64,000 nt of DNA from Bolinopsis microptera (GCF_026151205.1 NC_087076.1:18717919-18781918), one strand, 5' to 3'. Counted from the stretch's first letter, positions 1-12,316 are shown. Numbers and translations are program-made. The notes: generated by a model not told the origin, from the letters alone.

Positions 1-762
1 ATTTTTGCTTTGACCATACCAAAGATCAATAATTTTACCCTTTCAAAAGGTGGTTAGCCTCTAGGATGTTTTTAATGACCAGGGTTAGATACCATTATAT
101 ATTACCAGATGACACGCGTTCGAGCTTATAGTTATACTTATAGCATATAGGTTATGTTTTCTTAGTTCTAATGGTACACGTAGTATACAGATAGTGATAC
201 TTATTATAGTTCGACACGTACGGAAGTTCGACACTAGATTTGGTTAAAGGATGACGTAATGCTACCTACCTTGTACTATGTATCTAAGGCATGCTTGTAT
301 TGCGTCATATGTAATTGTAACTGCTCTGTGAAAGTTTGGAATTTTTATATACTTTCTACGCCTTGCTACAAGTACAGCCAAATTAAGAAAGTGCCGCGTT
401 ACGAAGAACGTTCCTATGTTCAAAGGGACTGCCCTGTCAGGCCTCAGCACTGTGTAAACACACTATTTAACAGCTGTAATCGTCCGAGTAGTTCGATCTT
501 GTCCTTGATACGGTTTGCTTCGTCTTCCGATTTTAAAGTCTTCCGGTTTTAAAGTCTATGTTCTATGTCAAATACCAATGTAAAACCTTCTCATACAATT
601 AAATTGTTCAATAAGAATTTAACGATCCAAACATTACAAAAATGAAGTATTGAGCCTTTTAACGAACGGAAACACAAGGCAAACAGTACATAAACACTAT
701 ACAACAACATGGCAACAACATGCCAAACTAGGAACGTTCTGCGTGCAACGCTAAATTTATTG

Positions 763-784
763 CGTGTGTGTGTGTGTGTGTGTG
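763..784. repeat. (GT)n microsatellite
   Basis: An uninterrupted run of about ten GT dinucleotides is seen directly. Confidence 0.95.
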
Positions 785-1477
785 ATATCTCCCTTTGTCA
801 TTGTGTGTACGCTAGAAATTCTGTTCTTTGATCATATTAGAGTAGTACTAGTATAGACGAGGCCTAGGGTGACGTAATACTAATAACACTTCACATAGCC
901 ATGTGTCTGCTGCGTGACGCGCTTGTTTCACAAATAGAAATAGAATACCGCCTTCGGCGCTACTGCAAGCGAGAGGGCTCTGGTTAGAGCAATTCAGCAA
1001 TAATAACACCGCAAAGCCAAAATCTTTGCAAAAAATTGAGAAACTCATTTGTGTCGTCCTTTATAATCATAATCCGCTCCGATCAAGAAAGCATATTCAC
1101 TATTTCACCGCATATTATTGTCGATAACTCACTTTATTAACAGCTCCTAATGATTATGGAAGCACGAAACGTAGAAAAATGTGATCTCCAGAAAAACATT
1201 TTTTAATTTCTGAGTTTTTGGTTTTACTTTTAATACTTGCAATTGAGTAGTTAGTGATCTAAGTGATTCCTGACATTGTTATTTTTTTCAGGCAGAGTTT
1301 CATATTTCCGTTTCTACACGTTTCATTGATTGCTGAATTTTCGCTTTGATTTTTTAAAGAGATGGATAATTTTAGGGCAAGAAAACAAACAGACCATCAG
1401 AGCTGTGAGTGTGAACATCTTAGTTTTCAATTCCTTAAAAGTCTAATAAAGTTCATAATCTGGAGCCAAGTTGGATA

Positions 1478-1503
1478 TACAGGGTGTTTCGAGACTCGTG
1501 TCC
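1478..1503 (+). repeat. Solitary Tc1/mariner-like terminus
   Basis: TA followed by CAGGGTGTTTCGAGACT. The first ten bases after TA match the ends of the palindromic MITE at 63772-63985 (CAGTGTGTTTC and, reversed, CAGGGTGTTTG). No partner end was found nearby, so this is probably a decayed half-element about 200 bp upstream of the sulfatase start. Confidence 0.5.
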
Positions 1504-1685
1504 AAATTGAAAATTTTAATTTTTAATTTTATGAAGGAGCAAAATTAGATGCAATCGGTTTTAAAATGCTGGTTATACCTTACATTTCAGTTATCTCTCA
1601 CAAATTCGTTTCAAAACTCATCTTTTCGCAAATTTGTATCCTTTCGAAATTTTTTTTATTTAAGTTTTACCTAAAACTTAAATTG

Positions 1686-3323
1686 ATGATCAAGTTCCCT
1701 GCAACGTTGCTTTTGTTATTAGCGAGTGGGTTCCTGGCTATATCTCGTAGTTCCACACCAAAACAACCCAATATTGTGTTTATCGTGGCTGATGACATGG
1801 GATATCAGGATGTAGGATTCAGAGGATCAAACATTCGTACTCCTAATATAGACAGACTGGCTAGGGAGGGTGTGATTCTTGAGAACCACTACGTCATGGC
1901 AGTTTGTGCTCCAGCTCGGGCAACTCTGATGACGGGGCGGTACCCTATCAGAACTGGGTTCTGGCAGGGTAACCTCCATCCAACACAAGAATTCGGGCTG
2001 GGTCTAGACGAGACTCTACTGCCCGAGATGTTGAAGAGAAACGGGTATGCTACTCACGGTGTAGGTAAGTGGCACTGTGGTACTTACACTTGGGACCATA
2101 CCCCAGCCAAGAGAGGCTTTGATACGTACTTTGGTTTGTTTTTGGGAATTCAGGACTATTACACGCACCATAGGGGTTCATGGTTAGATTTCAGAGAAGA
2201 TTATCATGATGCAGATAGTGAATTTGTGGACGATATTAGAGACGATTTGGATGGACATTACAACACTTATCTATTTACAGACAGATCACTAGAATTGATT
2301 TCGAACCATGACAAAAGTCAGCCCTTGTTTTTATATTTAGCCTACACAGCGCCCCATACACCGTACCAAGCTCCATTGGAAGATATTGAAAAATATTATA
2401 ACTCAGATTCAATTCAAGACTCCAGAAAAATATATGCGACTATGATCTCTATCATGGATGACGGGATTGGTAAGATAGCTGATGCCCTGAAAGACCGAGA
2501 TATGATGGACAACACCATCATAGTGTTCACATCTGATAACGGAGCTAGGCGTATGAGTCAGGGCAGTAATTTTCCTTTAAGAGGAGATAAGGGAACATTT
2601 CTAGAAGGAGGAGTAAGGTCACTTGCATTTGTTAACAGTCCTCTTATACAAAAGACTGGATATATAAACACCAATCTTCATCATTTCTCTGATTGGTATG
2701 CAACATTCCAGAACCTAGCCGGTGACAATCCCAAAAAACACGTCAAAACCCAATTACCTATCGACGGTGTGGACATCTGGAGTTCAATAGATAACGACTT
2801 GCCCTGCAGGGAGGAAGTTCTATTAGAATTTAGAGATTCCTCTAAGTATTTAAATGCAGTTTCTGACGTTCCGAAAACAGATTTATGTGACAATGAAAAT
2901 TGTTTCGATTTATCAGGAGTTCTCAAGTTTAAAGATGGGGAATTAACGTTTAACGCACAAGATTTCTTAGCCTTGCGATGGAAAAATTGGAAGATTCTCG
3001 CGGGGTCCACATTCGAGTTGCGAGGTTGGACCACAAAAAACAATGGAGATGGGTACATAGGAATATCCGACGGAAGTGGGGACAAAATTGATAGAAGTCA
3101 TGTATCTGGAACACTTCTATTTGATCTATCTTCTGATGTTAGCGAGGAGAGGAATGTTGCCGGTCAGTATCCTGATATTGTGTTGAAACTCCTTGCGAAG
3201 AGACAGGGTTATCTCGCTAAAGTGGTACCCTTACAACGAAGACAGTTGAGAGATGACATTGTGATGGACGATGGAGTGTGGAGACCGTGGGCCAAAGATG
3301 AACACGAACTACAGAGGCGTTAG
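1686..3323 (+). CDS. Arylsulfatase (arylsulfatase B/I/J-like), secreted or lysosomal
   Basis: A single-exon 545-residue sulfatase that hydrolyses sulfate esters, probably of sulfated glycans. The open frame reaches up to 1566, but Met at 1686 begins a typical signal peptide (hydrophobic ATLLLLLASGFLAIS) and is the preferred start. From that Met: metal-binding DD at about 36-37, then the sulfatase signature CAPARATLMTGR at 74-85, whose Cys is converted to formylglycine and whose Arg is at C+4. Next come GKWH with a downstream RGFDTYFG, APHTPY, and SDNG followed by PLRGDKGTFLEGGVR, the usual arylsulfatase B order. One oddity: the family's usual GKWHLG reads GKWHCG. The C-terminal PLQRRQ...GVWRPW also fits the ARSB/I/J group. 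Length is normal. The absence of introns fits many invertebrate sulfatase paralogues or a retrocopy. The exact substrate cannot be told. Confidence 0.93.
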   Translation: MIKFPATLLLLLASGFLAISRSSTPKQPNIVFIVADDMGYQDVGFRGSNIRTPNIDRLAREGVILENHYVMAVCAPARATLMTGRYPIRTGFWQGNLHPTQEFGLGLDETLLPEMLKRNGYATHGVGKWHCGTYTWDHTPAKRGFDTYFGLFLGIQDYYTHHRGSWLDFREDYHDADSEFVDDIRDDLDGHYNTYLFTDRSLELISNHDKSQPLFLYLAYTAPHTPYQAPLEDIEKYYNSDSIQDSRKIYATMISIMDDGIGKIADALKDRDMMDNTIIVFTSDNGARRMSQGSNFPLRGDKGTFLEGGVRSLAFVNSPLIQKTGYINTNLHHFSDWYATFQNLAGDNPKKHVKTQLPIDGVDIWSSIDNDLPCREEVLLEFRDSSKYLNAVSDVPKTDLCDNENCFDLSGVLKFKDGELTFNAQDFLALRWKNWKILAGSTFELRGWTTKNNGDGYIGISDGSGDKIDRSHVSGTLLFDLSSDVSEERNVAGQYPDIVLKLLAKRQGYLAKVVPLQRRQLRDDIVMDDGVWRPWAKDEHELQRR

Positions 3324-3420
3324 TTGATGTGCTCTTTTTACTTTTATTTCATTTTAGTAAAGAACACAAAATACTTAAATATATCACCAGATTAATAATT
3401 GATCTGGTTGCGTGGTGGTG

Positions 3421-3485
3421 ATTAGTGGTGAGTAGTGGTGAGTAGTGGTGAGTTATAACGACACTTATTGTCGTTATAACTCACC
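3421..3485. repeat. Short tandem repeat running into a perfect 17-bp hairpin
   Basis: About three copies of AGTAGTGGTG run into a perfect inverted repeat: arm 3447-3463 (GGTGAGTTATAACGACA), 5-nt loop CTTAT, arm 3469-3485. It starts about 120 bp after the sulfatase stop. It could be a 3' end structure or a trace of a palindromic mobile element. Confidence 0.8.
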
Positions 3486-3848
3486 GCCAACTATCAAAAT
3501 TTGATAGAATTCACAGCGAAAAAGATCAGTCCTTATTTCGAGATCCTAACAACATACCGTAGAAGGCTACAAGGCAAAACATATGTAAATAGCTGTAACA
3601 CTGTGTCATACAAATATAAGCATATATTCATTGTGAATACTGACCAAAAACACTACCACAGTGTCGCACAAGTATTTATATACTTCTGAACGGTATATAT
3701 ATAATACAGTTGTATATAACTGATAAGTTATCTGTTAAGTATTTCTTAAAAACAGGCAAGGACGAGCAACATCTAATATATGCACATTATATAAGATTAA
3801 GAAGATAAAGATAAAGTTAATTACCTGCCATAACTTACATATCCGCAG

Positions 3849-4842
3849 CGCCGACCTGTGCTCCACTAACGGGCAATGTCAGCAGCATGGTTCCCGATCT
3901 AGTGAGTTACGCTACAGAAGATCGAGTCACACTAACGTGTGTAAATAATTATATAATTTCCTGGGCAGCATCTGAATCTGATAACAGTGCAACTATTAAA
4001 TGTGGAGGCACTGGTTGGGTTTCTGAGCCACTACTGGAGAATTTTAGCGGAGCTGTTGGATGTGTTGGTGAGTGTTTTTTTACTTGGTTTAATAGATAGG
4101 TGAGTGTTTTCTTACTTGGTTTAATAGATAGGTGAGTGTTTTCTTACTTGGTTTAATAGATAGGTGAGTGTTTTTTACTCGGTTTAACAGATAGGCGAGT
4201 GTTTTTTACTTGGTTTGATAGATAGGTGAGTGTTTTTTACTCGGTTTAACAGATAGGTGAGTGTTTTTTACTTGGTTTGATAGATAGGTGAGTGTTTTCT
4301 TACTTGGTTTAATAGATAGGTCATACTCATTGGTGAGTGCTTTCTTGCTTGGTCTAATAGCCTGCAGATCTTTTGTAGCGTAACTCAGGGTGTTTTGTAG
4401 CTTAATTTATTAGATATGCGTATTTCTAGCTCAGTTTACAGTTTATTAGATTAAGATAGATGAGTGTTTATCAGGGAGTTTTTAAGAGGTACAATAAACA
4501 GTTCACAACGATATTTGATTTTTGATTATGATATTTTACTTTCCTCAGAATGTAATATAGAAGTGGAATGTACGGAAGGAACATGCTCAGGCGGAGAATG
4601 TGTCTGTATTGATGGTCATGAGAAGTCTACAGATTATCCAAGCCTGTGTACTCTAATTAAGTGTCCTATACTTGCCCTTACCAATACAGCTGCTGATGTC
4701 ACAGGACCTTATAGCCCAGACACGATAGTCACTGTCACGTGTAATGAAGGATATCATGTTGCAGGAACAGATAGTGAAACTGAACAGACATTGAATTGTA
4801 ATTTAGGAGGAGCTTACGATGTGAACCTTAAACCTTGTGTCG
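3849..4842 (+). CDS. Sushi (CCP) / EGF-like extracellular protein, two internal exons, partial
   Basis: Two phase 1-1 exons, the usual arrangement for extracellular modules. Exon 3849-4067 (acceptor ...ccgcag, donor gtgagt) encodes one sushi module: PTCAPLTGNVS, then VTLTC, IKCGGTGW and a final VGC. Exon 4549-4842 (acceptor ttcctcag, donor gtaagt) encodes an EGF-like stretch (CNIEVEC, then CSGGECVC) followed by a second sushi module beginning KCPILALTNTAADV, with VTVTCNEGYH and a final PCVG. Such proteins act at the cell surface or in secretions in adhesion, complement-like recognition or matrix. No signal peptide, membrane segment or further exon could be placed on either side, so the gene is either incomplete here or a fragment. 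The intron between the exons holds a minisatellite made from the donor site. Confidence 0.75.
4068..4321 (+). repeat. Minisatellite of 31-32 bp units built on a splice donor
   Basis: About eight tandem copies of a unit reading GGTGAGTGTTTTxTTACTTG followed by GTTTAATAGATA. The first copy begins at the real donor of the upstream sushi exon, so every copy repeats G|GTGAGT. A degenerate further copy follows 'ggtcatactcatt' near 4332-4362. Confidence 0.93.
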
Positions 4843-4849
4843 GTAAGTA

Positions 4850-7040
4850 AATACTACATAGTGAAATTTTAAAAATAAAAAGAGCCAGTTTACCTTATCA
4901 GCTCCAAGTTCTCGGTTTATGTCTTATAGAGTCAGAAATGAAACAGTTTGAGTTAGGGCCGCAGAAACAGAATATTGGTTTTGTTCTCCCCTAAATTTAG
5001 CCTGACACTTTAATTGTCTTCGTTACCTAGCTTGCTAGTCTATTGCTCGCTTCTCTCACGTAGAGAAGCTTGAAGGAAGCTTGAAAAGAGCGCCGCGCAC
5101 ATATAATAATAGCACCTAGGGACTGGCGTGCCAGTTAACTGTTTAATTGATCGCGGACCAAAAAGTCATGAAACATATTTAGTTTTCAGTGGGATTATGT
5201 TTGGATGGGATTGCGTCCTGGTGGAATTATTATTTCTGGGTGGAATTAAATCTTTCCGTACGACATTTAATTCGCGTCCTAGAATTGATTTAAGTGCAAA
5301 ATACTATTATTAGTGACCCCATTTTATTTATAATTATAACGCGGTTCCATTGTACAAGTACATACAAGTACAACGCGTCAACGCGGTTATTTAAAATGTT
5401 CATCCAAAAACTGCGTTATAGAATTATTAGGGGACTACTGTATTCTGTAAGGTACTCCTAAGGCCAAACTTAATATGCAATACCATCAATATAATATAGT
5501 TATACAACCATAAAATCATAAATTAATCGTGCCGTTATTTTTCCTGGTTAAGGGCCATCTCTTTATTTAATTTTTACTAAATTTACTTCCCCTATCAGAA
5601 AAAGATGAGATTGAACGCAGAGACAACCACAACTACTCTCGTGGAGTAGCCCATGAATGCTCGAGCATTGTTGCAATTGCATTGTCGTTGGCCTCCTGGT
5701 TGATTTAGACACAAACAACTTAAAACTAATTATTGTGGATTGAATCAAATTAATGGTTGCACATTTAATTAAAGGTTGCTACTTGCTTTCAATGCGCAAA
5801 GAAATCTTAGGCGACCAGTCTACTTTATATTATGCGTTAAGTCGCTTGGGCGCTTGGCCTAACTGGACTGAGTGGCCTGGACGGATGACCCGTACGGATT
5901 ACTTATGGGATTACACAGGGTTGGAATTAAATTATAGGTCCACTATCGTGAATTAACCGTCATACTCATTGAGTCATAATTGTTTACAGAATTGCCGAGA
6001 ATTGGGAAGGTAAATAAATTGTAAATGATTAAAAACATTCTCAGCTTTGTTTGAAACCGTCACAATTGTTTACAGAATTGGGTAAGTCAAATAAATTATT
6101 AAAAACATTCTCAGCTTTATTTGAAATCAGGGCCAGGGTTCCGGTTAGCATTAAACCTTAATTATGAATAATTCGCGAGGTTCTCAGTCCCACCAAATTG
6201 ATAGTAAAATTGTTTAAGTTTCGTGCATTTGCATTACCATTACGTTGACGCATATCTTCGGTGAAGCTATTTCGTACAGTTTGGCACTTTTTTTTTTCAG
6301 TTCGGGAAAAATTCGCTTCATAAATTTTCGAAAATCTAATTCCAAAGAATCTTTTAATTTGAAATGTGAGGTGTTTTGATAAATGATACAAATTGTATTA
6401 ATATGCGCGGCTTTTATTGTCATGCCGTCATGGGTACGGTAAGCGTACATAAAATTAAAATAATTGTTTATTTGTTTATTTTCTCCTAATTTGATTGCAT
6501 GCATGAATTGTGAATGCATTTCAGCATCTATGTAATCACAAAATTGTTCAATATTTAGTGTTGTACAAAACAACAAATTTTTTCAATTAAATTGAAATAA
6601 TAATGCTAATCAAAGTGAATACTCAAAATAAAATTCTTTTCTTAACGGGTGATACTCGTAAAACATAAAATATCTGTTCCATATATTAGACCGTCGACGA
6701 GTCCAACTCGGTGCGCGTCCTGGTAGGTTGTAAACCTACAAATTAATAAAGATAGTTAGCAGTGCGCGGCGCAACTCTTTGTTAGTTTCGAACTTTTTAC
6801 GGAATTTGGGAATAATGAAAATCGAGCGCTAAATCAACATATGTTATATTTTACCTTTATTTGATGCATCCGGTGATAACGCCCCAAGCTGTAATATTCT
6901 CGACATTATTTTCTGTTGTTTTCTTGATAAACACAATTTCTTTGGTGTTTTCACGTCCCTTTACGTTCTGTACGGCTTTGCATACGACGCGATATTTCAA
7001 AAACTCCGGGTTGGTCAAAGTTTGTCAAACCATGTCCAAC
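4850..7040. other. Intergenic or intronic region, no gene seen
   Basis: No supported exon. It contains a local direct duplication (about 5978-6060 and 6064-6126, sharing 'aattgtttacagaattg' and 'attaaaaacattctcagctt'). A dispersed-repeat fragment at about 6645-6760 ('acgggtgatactc', 'taggttgtaaacctaca') recurs at 40323-40373. Confidence 0.5.
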
Positions 7041-7042
7041 GT

Positions 7043-7476
7043 CAACAGTCACATCAAGGGGTCATACCCGCTCCTACTAAATCGCTCGCCCAAATTTTAA
7101 GAAAATTCTTGTATAAAGGCCCTTAGCTTTGGGTATGAAATTGATCTGAATCGGTGTATTTTTGGACGCTGATTCCGAATCACCCTCCATGACGTAGGGT
7201 AAAAATGCTTCCCTGGAGAGTTATGGGCAAAAAACTGTTTTGGTCACGTGACAGGCTAGTAAAACATGAATTTGATTGTTTAGGGTTCGGGTTACGGTTA
7301 GGGTTGTGGTAAGGGTTATGGATAGCTTCGGGGTTATGGTTAGGGTTAAGGTTGTGATTAGGGTTTATGTAAAGCCGTTTTGTACGGCTGCAAAACCATT
7401 AAAACCAAAGTCACGTGAAATTTTTGGGCGAGCGAATTAGTAAGAGCCGGTCATACCCCCTGACATGTGACTGTTG
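7043..7476. mobile_element. MITE (R1 family), about 434 bp, long terminal inverted repeats
   Basis: The ends are inverted repeats of roughly 50 bp. The left end reads CAACAGTCACAT, GGTCATACC and TACTAAATCGCTCGCCC; the right end is the reverse complement with a few changes. The interior has 'gacgctgattccgaatcacc', 'ccctggagagttatgggcaaa' and a stretch of GGGTTA/TTAGGG-like repeats at 7281-7368. There is no coding capacity. Related copies lie inverted at about 40706-41062, with fragments at 40255-40325 and 57875-57930. Confidence 0.8.
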
Positions 7477-9135
7477 TTGTTGTATCTGTTATATACATTA
7501 TGGGTATTGTTTTATATAGGGTCATTGCTATATTATGTGTATATTGTTTGAATAACTTTATAACTTTATTGTTTTCAAATAACCCTTGGGTTATTGGAAA
7601 CATAATCATTAAGTAAAGTCCTCCCGCTCAGCTCAGTGATTACACACAACAACAACAAAAAGTAGACGTCAAATAAATTTCCTTGTCTCAGTGAATTTTT
7701 CACACTCGCTTCCTTTAATAAAACAAAAGTTAAATTTATTACCAATTATTCAATCAATACATATCATAAATTCTAATATTGGAAACACAATGCAGAATGG
7801 ATGTCTTAAACTATAATTTTGTTGTCACTAATAATCTATTTACTTTCAAAGTTGAAATTTAGTTAAGTATGAAATGCCACCACATCATAGTTAGGGTAAA
7901 ATATAATTCTTAAAAGTTTTAAAATTGAGAAGATTGCTCTATGACTTAAAATTTAAAATTTAGCAAAAGATATCTAATTTTTAAATAGTTGGTTACAGTT
8001 TATGACAGTACTGGCATGATCAATTTTATTGTGGCTGGTAAAAGGACCCAGTTGCCTGTAAGGGCTTTACCGAACCCCTGGGGACCACAATGTGATAGGA
8101 TCAGGCCAGATGTTTCTATGTAGAGCAATTTATTTATTTCGGAGCTATGGTTACGTGGTATAGCTGGTGGTCATGTTTAAAGGTCAGTTTATCTTTGTGT
8201 GCTAATTATCCATCCAGATGCTTAGTGATGTGAGTAAATCATGCCCTTCTACAATATATAACGTTTAACTATAAATTTGTTTTTACCACAGAAACTGTGG
8301 CACTAAGGTCAAGAATTAAAAATTTGTACTCTCATTGATAGTTAAAGCGTTTTTTTCCCCAGCACTACTACACAACAAAAACCTGTCGGCCCACCGAGGA
8401 AACACAGTCGCAGAACAAGGAACCCAATTGTGCTCCTCTATTCTGCGATCGTGTGTATTTACTATAAACTAGCTAAATGCAGTTAGTAAAATTTTCTGGA
8501 ATCATTAAAGTCGTTTGATTAGTTTATGTGTCAAAGTAATGTCCATGATAATCATATATTTGGATCCCCGGTGGGCAAACACTCGTCCCAAAGGCTAAGG
8601 CAAACCTTTCAATGTTTCACCATACGAAGTAAGGAGATTTGAACACATACTCAGCCTACAACTCCACCCATGGGACGAGACGTCGTGAGCCTCAAAATAT
8701 ATAGCATATACCCAGTCAGCAAACACTATACACAACATACATACGATTACAAACAATGTATAATGCCATTACTTCATTTAAAAGAAAATATATCTGCTAT
8801 CTAATTTTTTTTTTAAATTGAAGAATAAACCTGAAGAGAGGAGAAGGAGAGAGGGGTTTGGGAGAGGTAGAGTAGGAAAACAACAGGATCCTGTGCCGCA
8901 GGATTTTAAAATTTGTTGTATGATGATTCGTTTTGTGTCGTCTCTTAGATTAATATAGGTCTGATACCCTTGTCATGGTTTTTTGCAATAACACCGTGGT
9001 TTACTCATATGATTATGTTTACTAAATCAAACTATTTCAATGATAATTCATTTGCATCAAAGTTGTAACTGCACCAAAGTTGTCGGTCATATTTAGATAA
9101 TAGTTCTAACAAAGCTTTCTTAAGATTATTCTTGA
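7477..9135. other. Gene-free stretch
   Basis: AT-rich, with no supported exon or RNA gene. On the minus strand near 8630-8650 there is a tRNA B-box-like GTTCAAATCTCC, but no credible A box or cloverleaf. Confidence 0.5.
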
Positions 9136-9413
9136 ATATAATAAATAATAATAATAAAATTTGGTAGCTTAAACACAAACTCTAAGCCCAGTGGATAAAC
9201 CACAAAACTTATGCTCTATTGTGTGAAACAAAGATACTAGATCAAGATAACTATCAAGGAGTGTATGCATAGGACATAAAAAGTTTTGGAACGAAGATGA
9301 CATGCTTGTGAAGCGAGCTAACAGTCTAATTGCTAATAAGTTCAAAAAGATCATGACATTAGGTTGCATCCTAAACAGTTTAAGCAAATAACATAAAGTT
9401 ATTATATTGTCAA

Positions 9414-12266
9414 TTAATCGCTCATGCCATAACTTTTCTTAAACAGGTGAGTTTTTAATAATGTTTTGAACAGATCAACATCGGAACAAGTCTTAATTTC
9501 AATTGGTAGTTGGTTCCAGATTTTCGGAGCAACAGTCTGAAACGCTCTTGGGTGTGATCTTGTAGATCCGACGGGTAGGTGTAAGGAGGAAGTTCTTCTG
9601 CTACTCGAACTAACAAATGTTACTAGATCACACAGATATGCAGGAGCAACACCATTGACTGCTTTGAAAATCAGTAAGCATAACTTAAACTCAATCCTCT
9701 CCTTCACCTTGAGCCAATGAAGGGATTTGAGCTTCTCCTCGACTGAGTCTCTCTTCTTTAATCCAAAAACCAGACGGCATGCTCGGTTCTGAATGTTCTG
9801 CAGCTGCGTAATTGAGGCTTGACTACAACCATAGTAAAGTGCATTGCAGTAGTCAAGCGATGAGATTACAATTGCTTGAGTCAGTGTTTCCATCTGTTTG
9901 GTTGTTAGGAATGTTTTCATCTTAGCAAGGTCTCTTAGTTTCAGAAAACAAGATGTTTTAAGTTGCTTGATTTACTCACCAAAGTTTAGTTGAGAGTCGA
10001 GACGAAATCCGAGGTTCTTTGCAACAGGTGACAGCCTGACACACGTCTCAGAGTTAACAAACACGCCCCCTATAGACAGCTGCTGGAGAACAAGCGGTGT
10101 CCCAAAGACAAGAATCTCAGTTTTTCCTGCATTGAGCTGTAGATAATGTTTTTTCATCCAGTCATTAATTTCTTGGAAACATTTGGGAACATCGTTGATA
10201 AGGACGGTGGGCTCCTCGTTTGGCTTGAAACTTTTATACAGCTGATGATCGTCGGCGTAACCCTGGATGGAGAAGTTCAAATCATGTGCTGCTGAGTACA
10301 AAGAGCGAATGTAGATGTTGAACAGGACCGGACCCAGCACAGAGCCCTGTGGGACTCCAAACTTAATCACTATCTCATAAGATTCCTCATTTCCAACTTT
10401 AATCGTTTGACATCTACCTGTGAGGAAGCTGCTGAACCATTTCCAAGCTGTCCCTGTTATTCCCAACTCATTTCTGAGGATGTTCAGTAGTTTGCAGTGG
10501 TCAACTGTATCAAAAGCTGCGCTGAGATCTAGGAGAAGAACAACAGTTGCCTTGCTTTCTGTAGATGCAATGAGTAGATCGTTAACAACTCTCACAAGCA
10601 GAGTCTCGGTGCTGTGTTTTGATTTGTATCCAGACTGCTGTGGGATGTTCAGGTTGTTGTTTTCTAGATGTTCATTTAGACGCCTGAGCACTACTCTTTC
10701 TATCAACTTGCCCACAAAACTAAGGTTAGATATTGGTCTATAATTCTTGAGATTATCACTATCTAATCCCTGGCCCTTGATCAGGGGTGTGATATGAGCT
10801 AGTTTAGCGCCATCAATACTGCCAGAAGATAATGAAGCATTTACTATGTCAACTAAGACGGGTAGTAGAACCTCAAGGTTTTCTTTAAAGATGTTTGCAG
10901 GTAGAGGGTCAATTGAAGAAGACTTGATCTCTGATGCCTTGATTATCTCCTCTAGTTCTTCTAGAGTAGTTGGAGAGAACTCAGCTAGTTTTTCTCCGCA
11001 GTAAGAGGGCGTTTGATCGTCAGACTCCACATGATCAAAGTTATTTCGTATTGCCTTTATTTTCTCCTGAAAATATACGTTAAAGTTTTCGACTGTGTCC
11101 TTGAGAGACTCCGACGAAGGCAACACAATGCTTTTATCCCGATCAAGAAAGGTGTCCACAAATCTAAAAAGACTCTTAGAAGAATAGGAATGCTTTATGA
11201 ATTCGACTTTGAAAAACTCATGTTTCTTCCTGTCTGAGAGTTCTGTGCACTGCTCTCTGATTGATTCATAGTGTTTCTTGTCAGTTAAAGATCCGGAGAT
11301 TTTCCACTTTGTCTCGGCTTTTCTTCTTTGGCTTCTAAGTGCTTTATATTCACCATCGAACCAAGGGGCAGACTTACGTTCTTTGATTTCCTTTGTGAGG
11401 AGAGGAGCATGGTTATTCAGCACAGTTAGGCACTTAGAGTTGTATAGGCTGATGCGGCTTTCAAATGACGGCATTTCAGCTTGTGATAGACCCTCAGGAT
11501 CCATTACAGTAACCAATTCCTCAGCAAGATTATCCGCAAAACAATTTTTGTCAATTTCTTTGACATTTCTGAATGTGATAACTTTTTTCTTGTTGAGATT
11601 GCTTGCAACTGTTTTTGTGAGGCTAAAAGTAACCGGGAAATGGTCACAGTTTGGGAACATTTCCGAGGTGTGCGAGTCTACTGTGACACTCTTTGGATTG
11701 ACTATCTGATGGGAGGAGATTACAACATCCAGAATATGTCCTTTGTTGTGAGTTGGATCTCTCACGTATTGATGCAGTCCATAGCTGGCCAATACTTCAG
11801 TCAGTTTGGCCGTGTTTCTTGATTTATGATCATCCAAATGAATATTAAGATCACCACAGATTAAAAACTTCTTGTATTTCATGAATATGTTCCCAATAAA
11901 CTCATCCAAATCTTCAAAAAATACATCAGTCAATGACCCTGGTCGGTAAACACAAGCACAGAGGACAGTATCACCCGATGAGTCTCGAAATTTGCCTAAA
12001 ACTGCTTCAAACGTATCTCCACACTTATCAAACACAGGAGTAAGGTTCAAATCACTTGAATTGTAAATAATTCCAACTCCTCCGCCTCTGCATTTAGCGG
12101 AGTCTTTCCTGATGTAGTGAATCAAGTTATAGCCGTAAGACTTGATGGTAGCAGTAACATCATTCTTCATGCTGGTGAGCCAAGTCTCAGTGACAAAAAG
12201 GACAGAGATTCCTTGGTCGATTATAGATTCCATGATTGGTTGAATCTTATTATTGAGAGATCTCAC
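9414..12266 (-). pseudogene. LINE ORF2: AP-like endonuclease + reverse transcriptase, one in-frame stop
   Basis: The frame is continuous over 951 codons except for one TAA at 9972-9974. The N-terminal EEP/APE-type endonuclease begins WNVRSLNNKI (the first residues lie just upstream of 12266), then VTETWL, RGGGVGI, ICGDLNIH and, near its end, NCDHFPV. RT motifs follow: YRPISNL, LDLSAAFDTVDH (catalytic Asp), FGVPQGSVLGP and GYADDHQLY. After the stop comes the CR1/L2 C-terminal region with SLDYCNALYYG, LQNIQNRACRLVF and LHWLKVKERI. There is no ATG near the natural N-terminus: the in-frame stop upstream overlaps the end of ORF1, so the frame would have to be entered by recoding or reinitiation. 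Enzymatically the copy is dead unless the TAA is suppressed. Confidence 0.9.
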
Positions 12267-12316
12267 ATTCCAGCAACAGCCAAGAATCTCCGCCGGAGAG
12301 GATTTCAGACCACTGC

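Larger units (their letters stand above)
1..1565. other. Intergenic region, no gene seen
   Basis: No reading frame here looks like protein. The stretch holds a (GT)n microsatellite at 763-784. A block at about 890-995 is shared with 57270-57345: both contain 'cacatagccatgtgt', 'ctgcgtgacgcgcttgttt' and 'gcgagagggctctggtta'. A solitary transposon-type terminus lies at 1478-1503. Short open frames such as 259-552 have no family features. Confidence 0.6.

Noticed and set aside
8560-8700. Possible tRNA or tRNA-derived SINE on the minus strand (B-box-like GTTCAAATCTCC)
   Set aside because: No A box at the right distance and no cloverleaf could be drawn.
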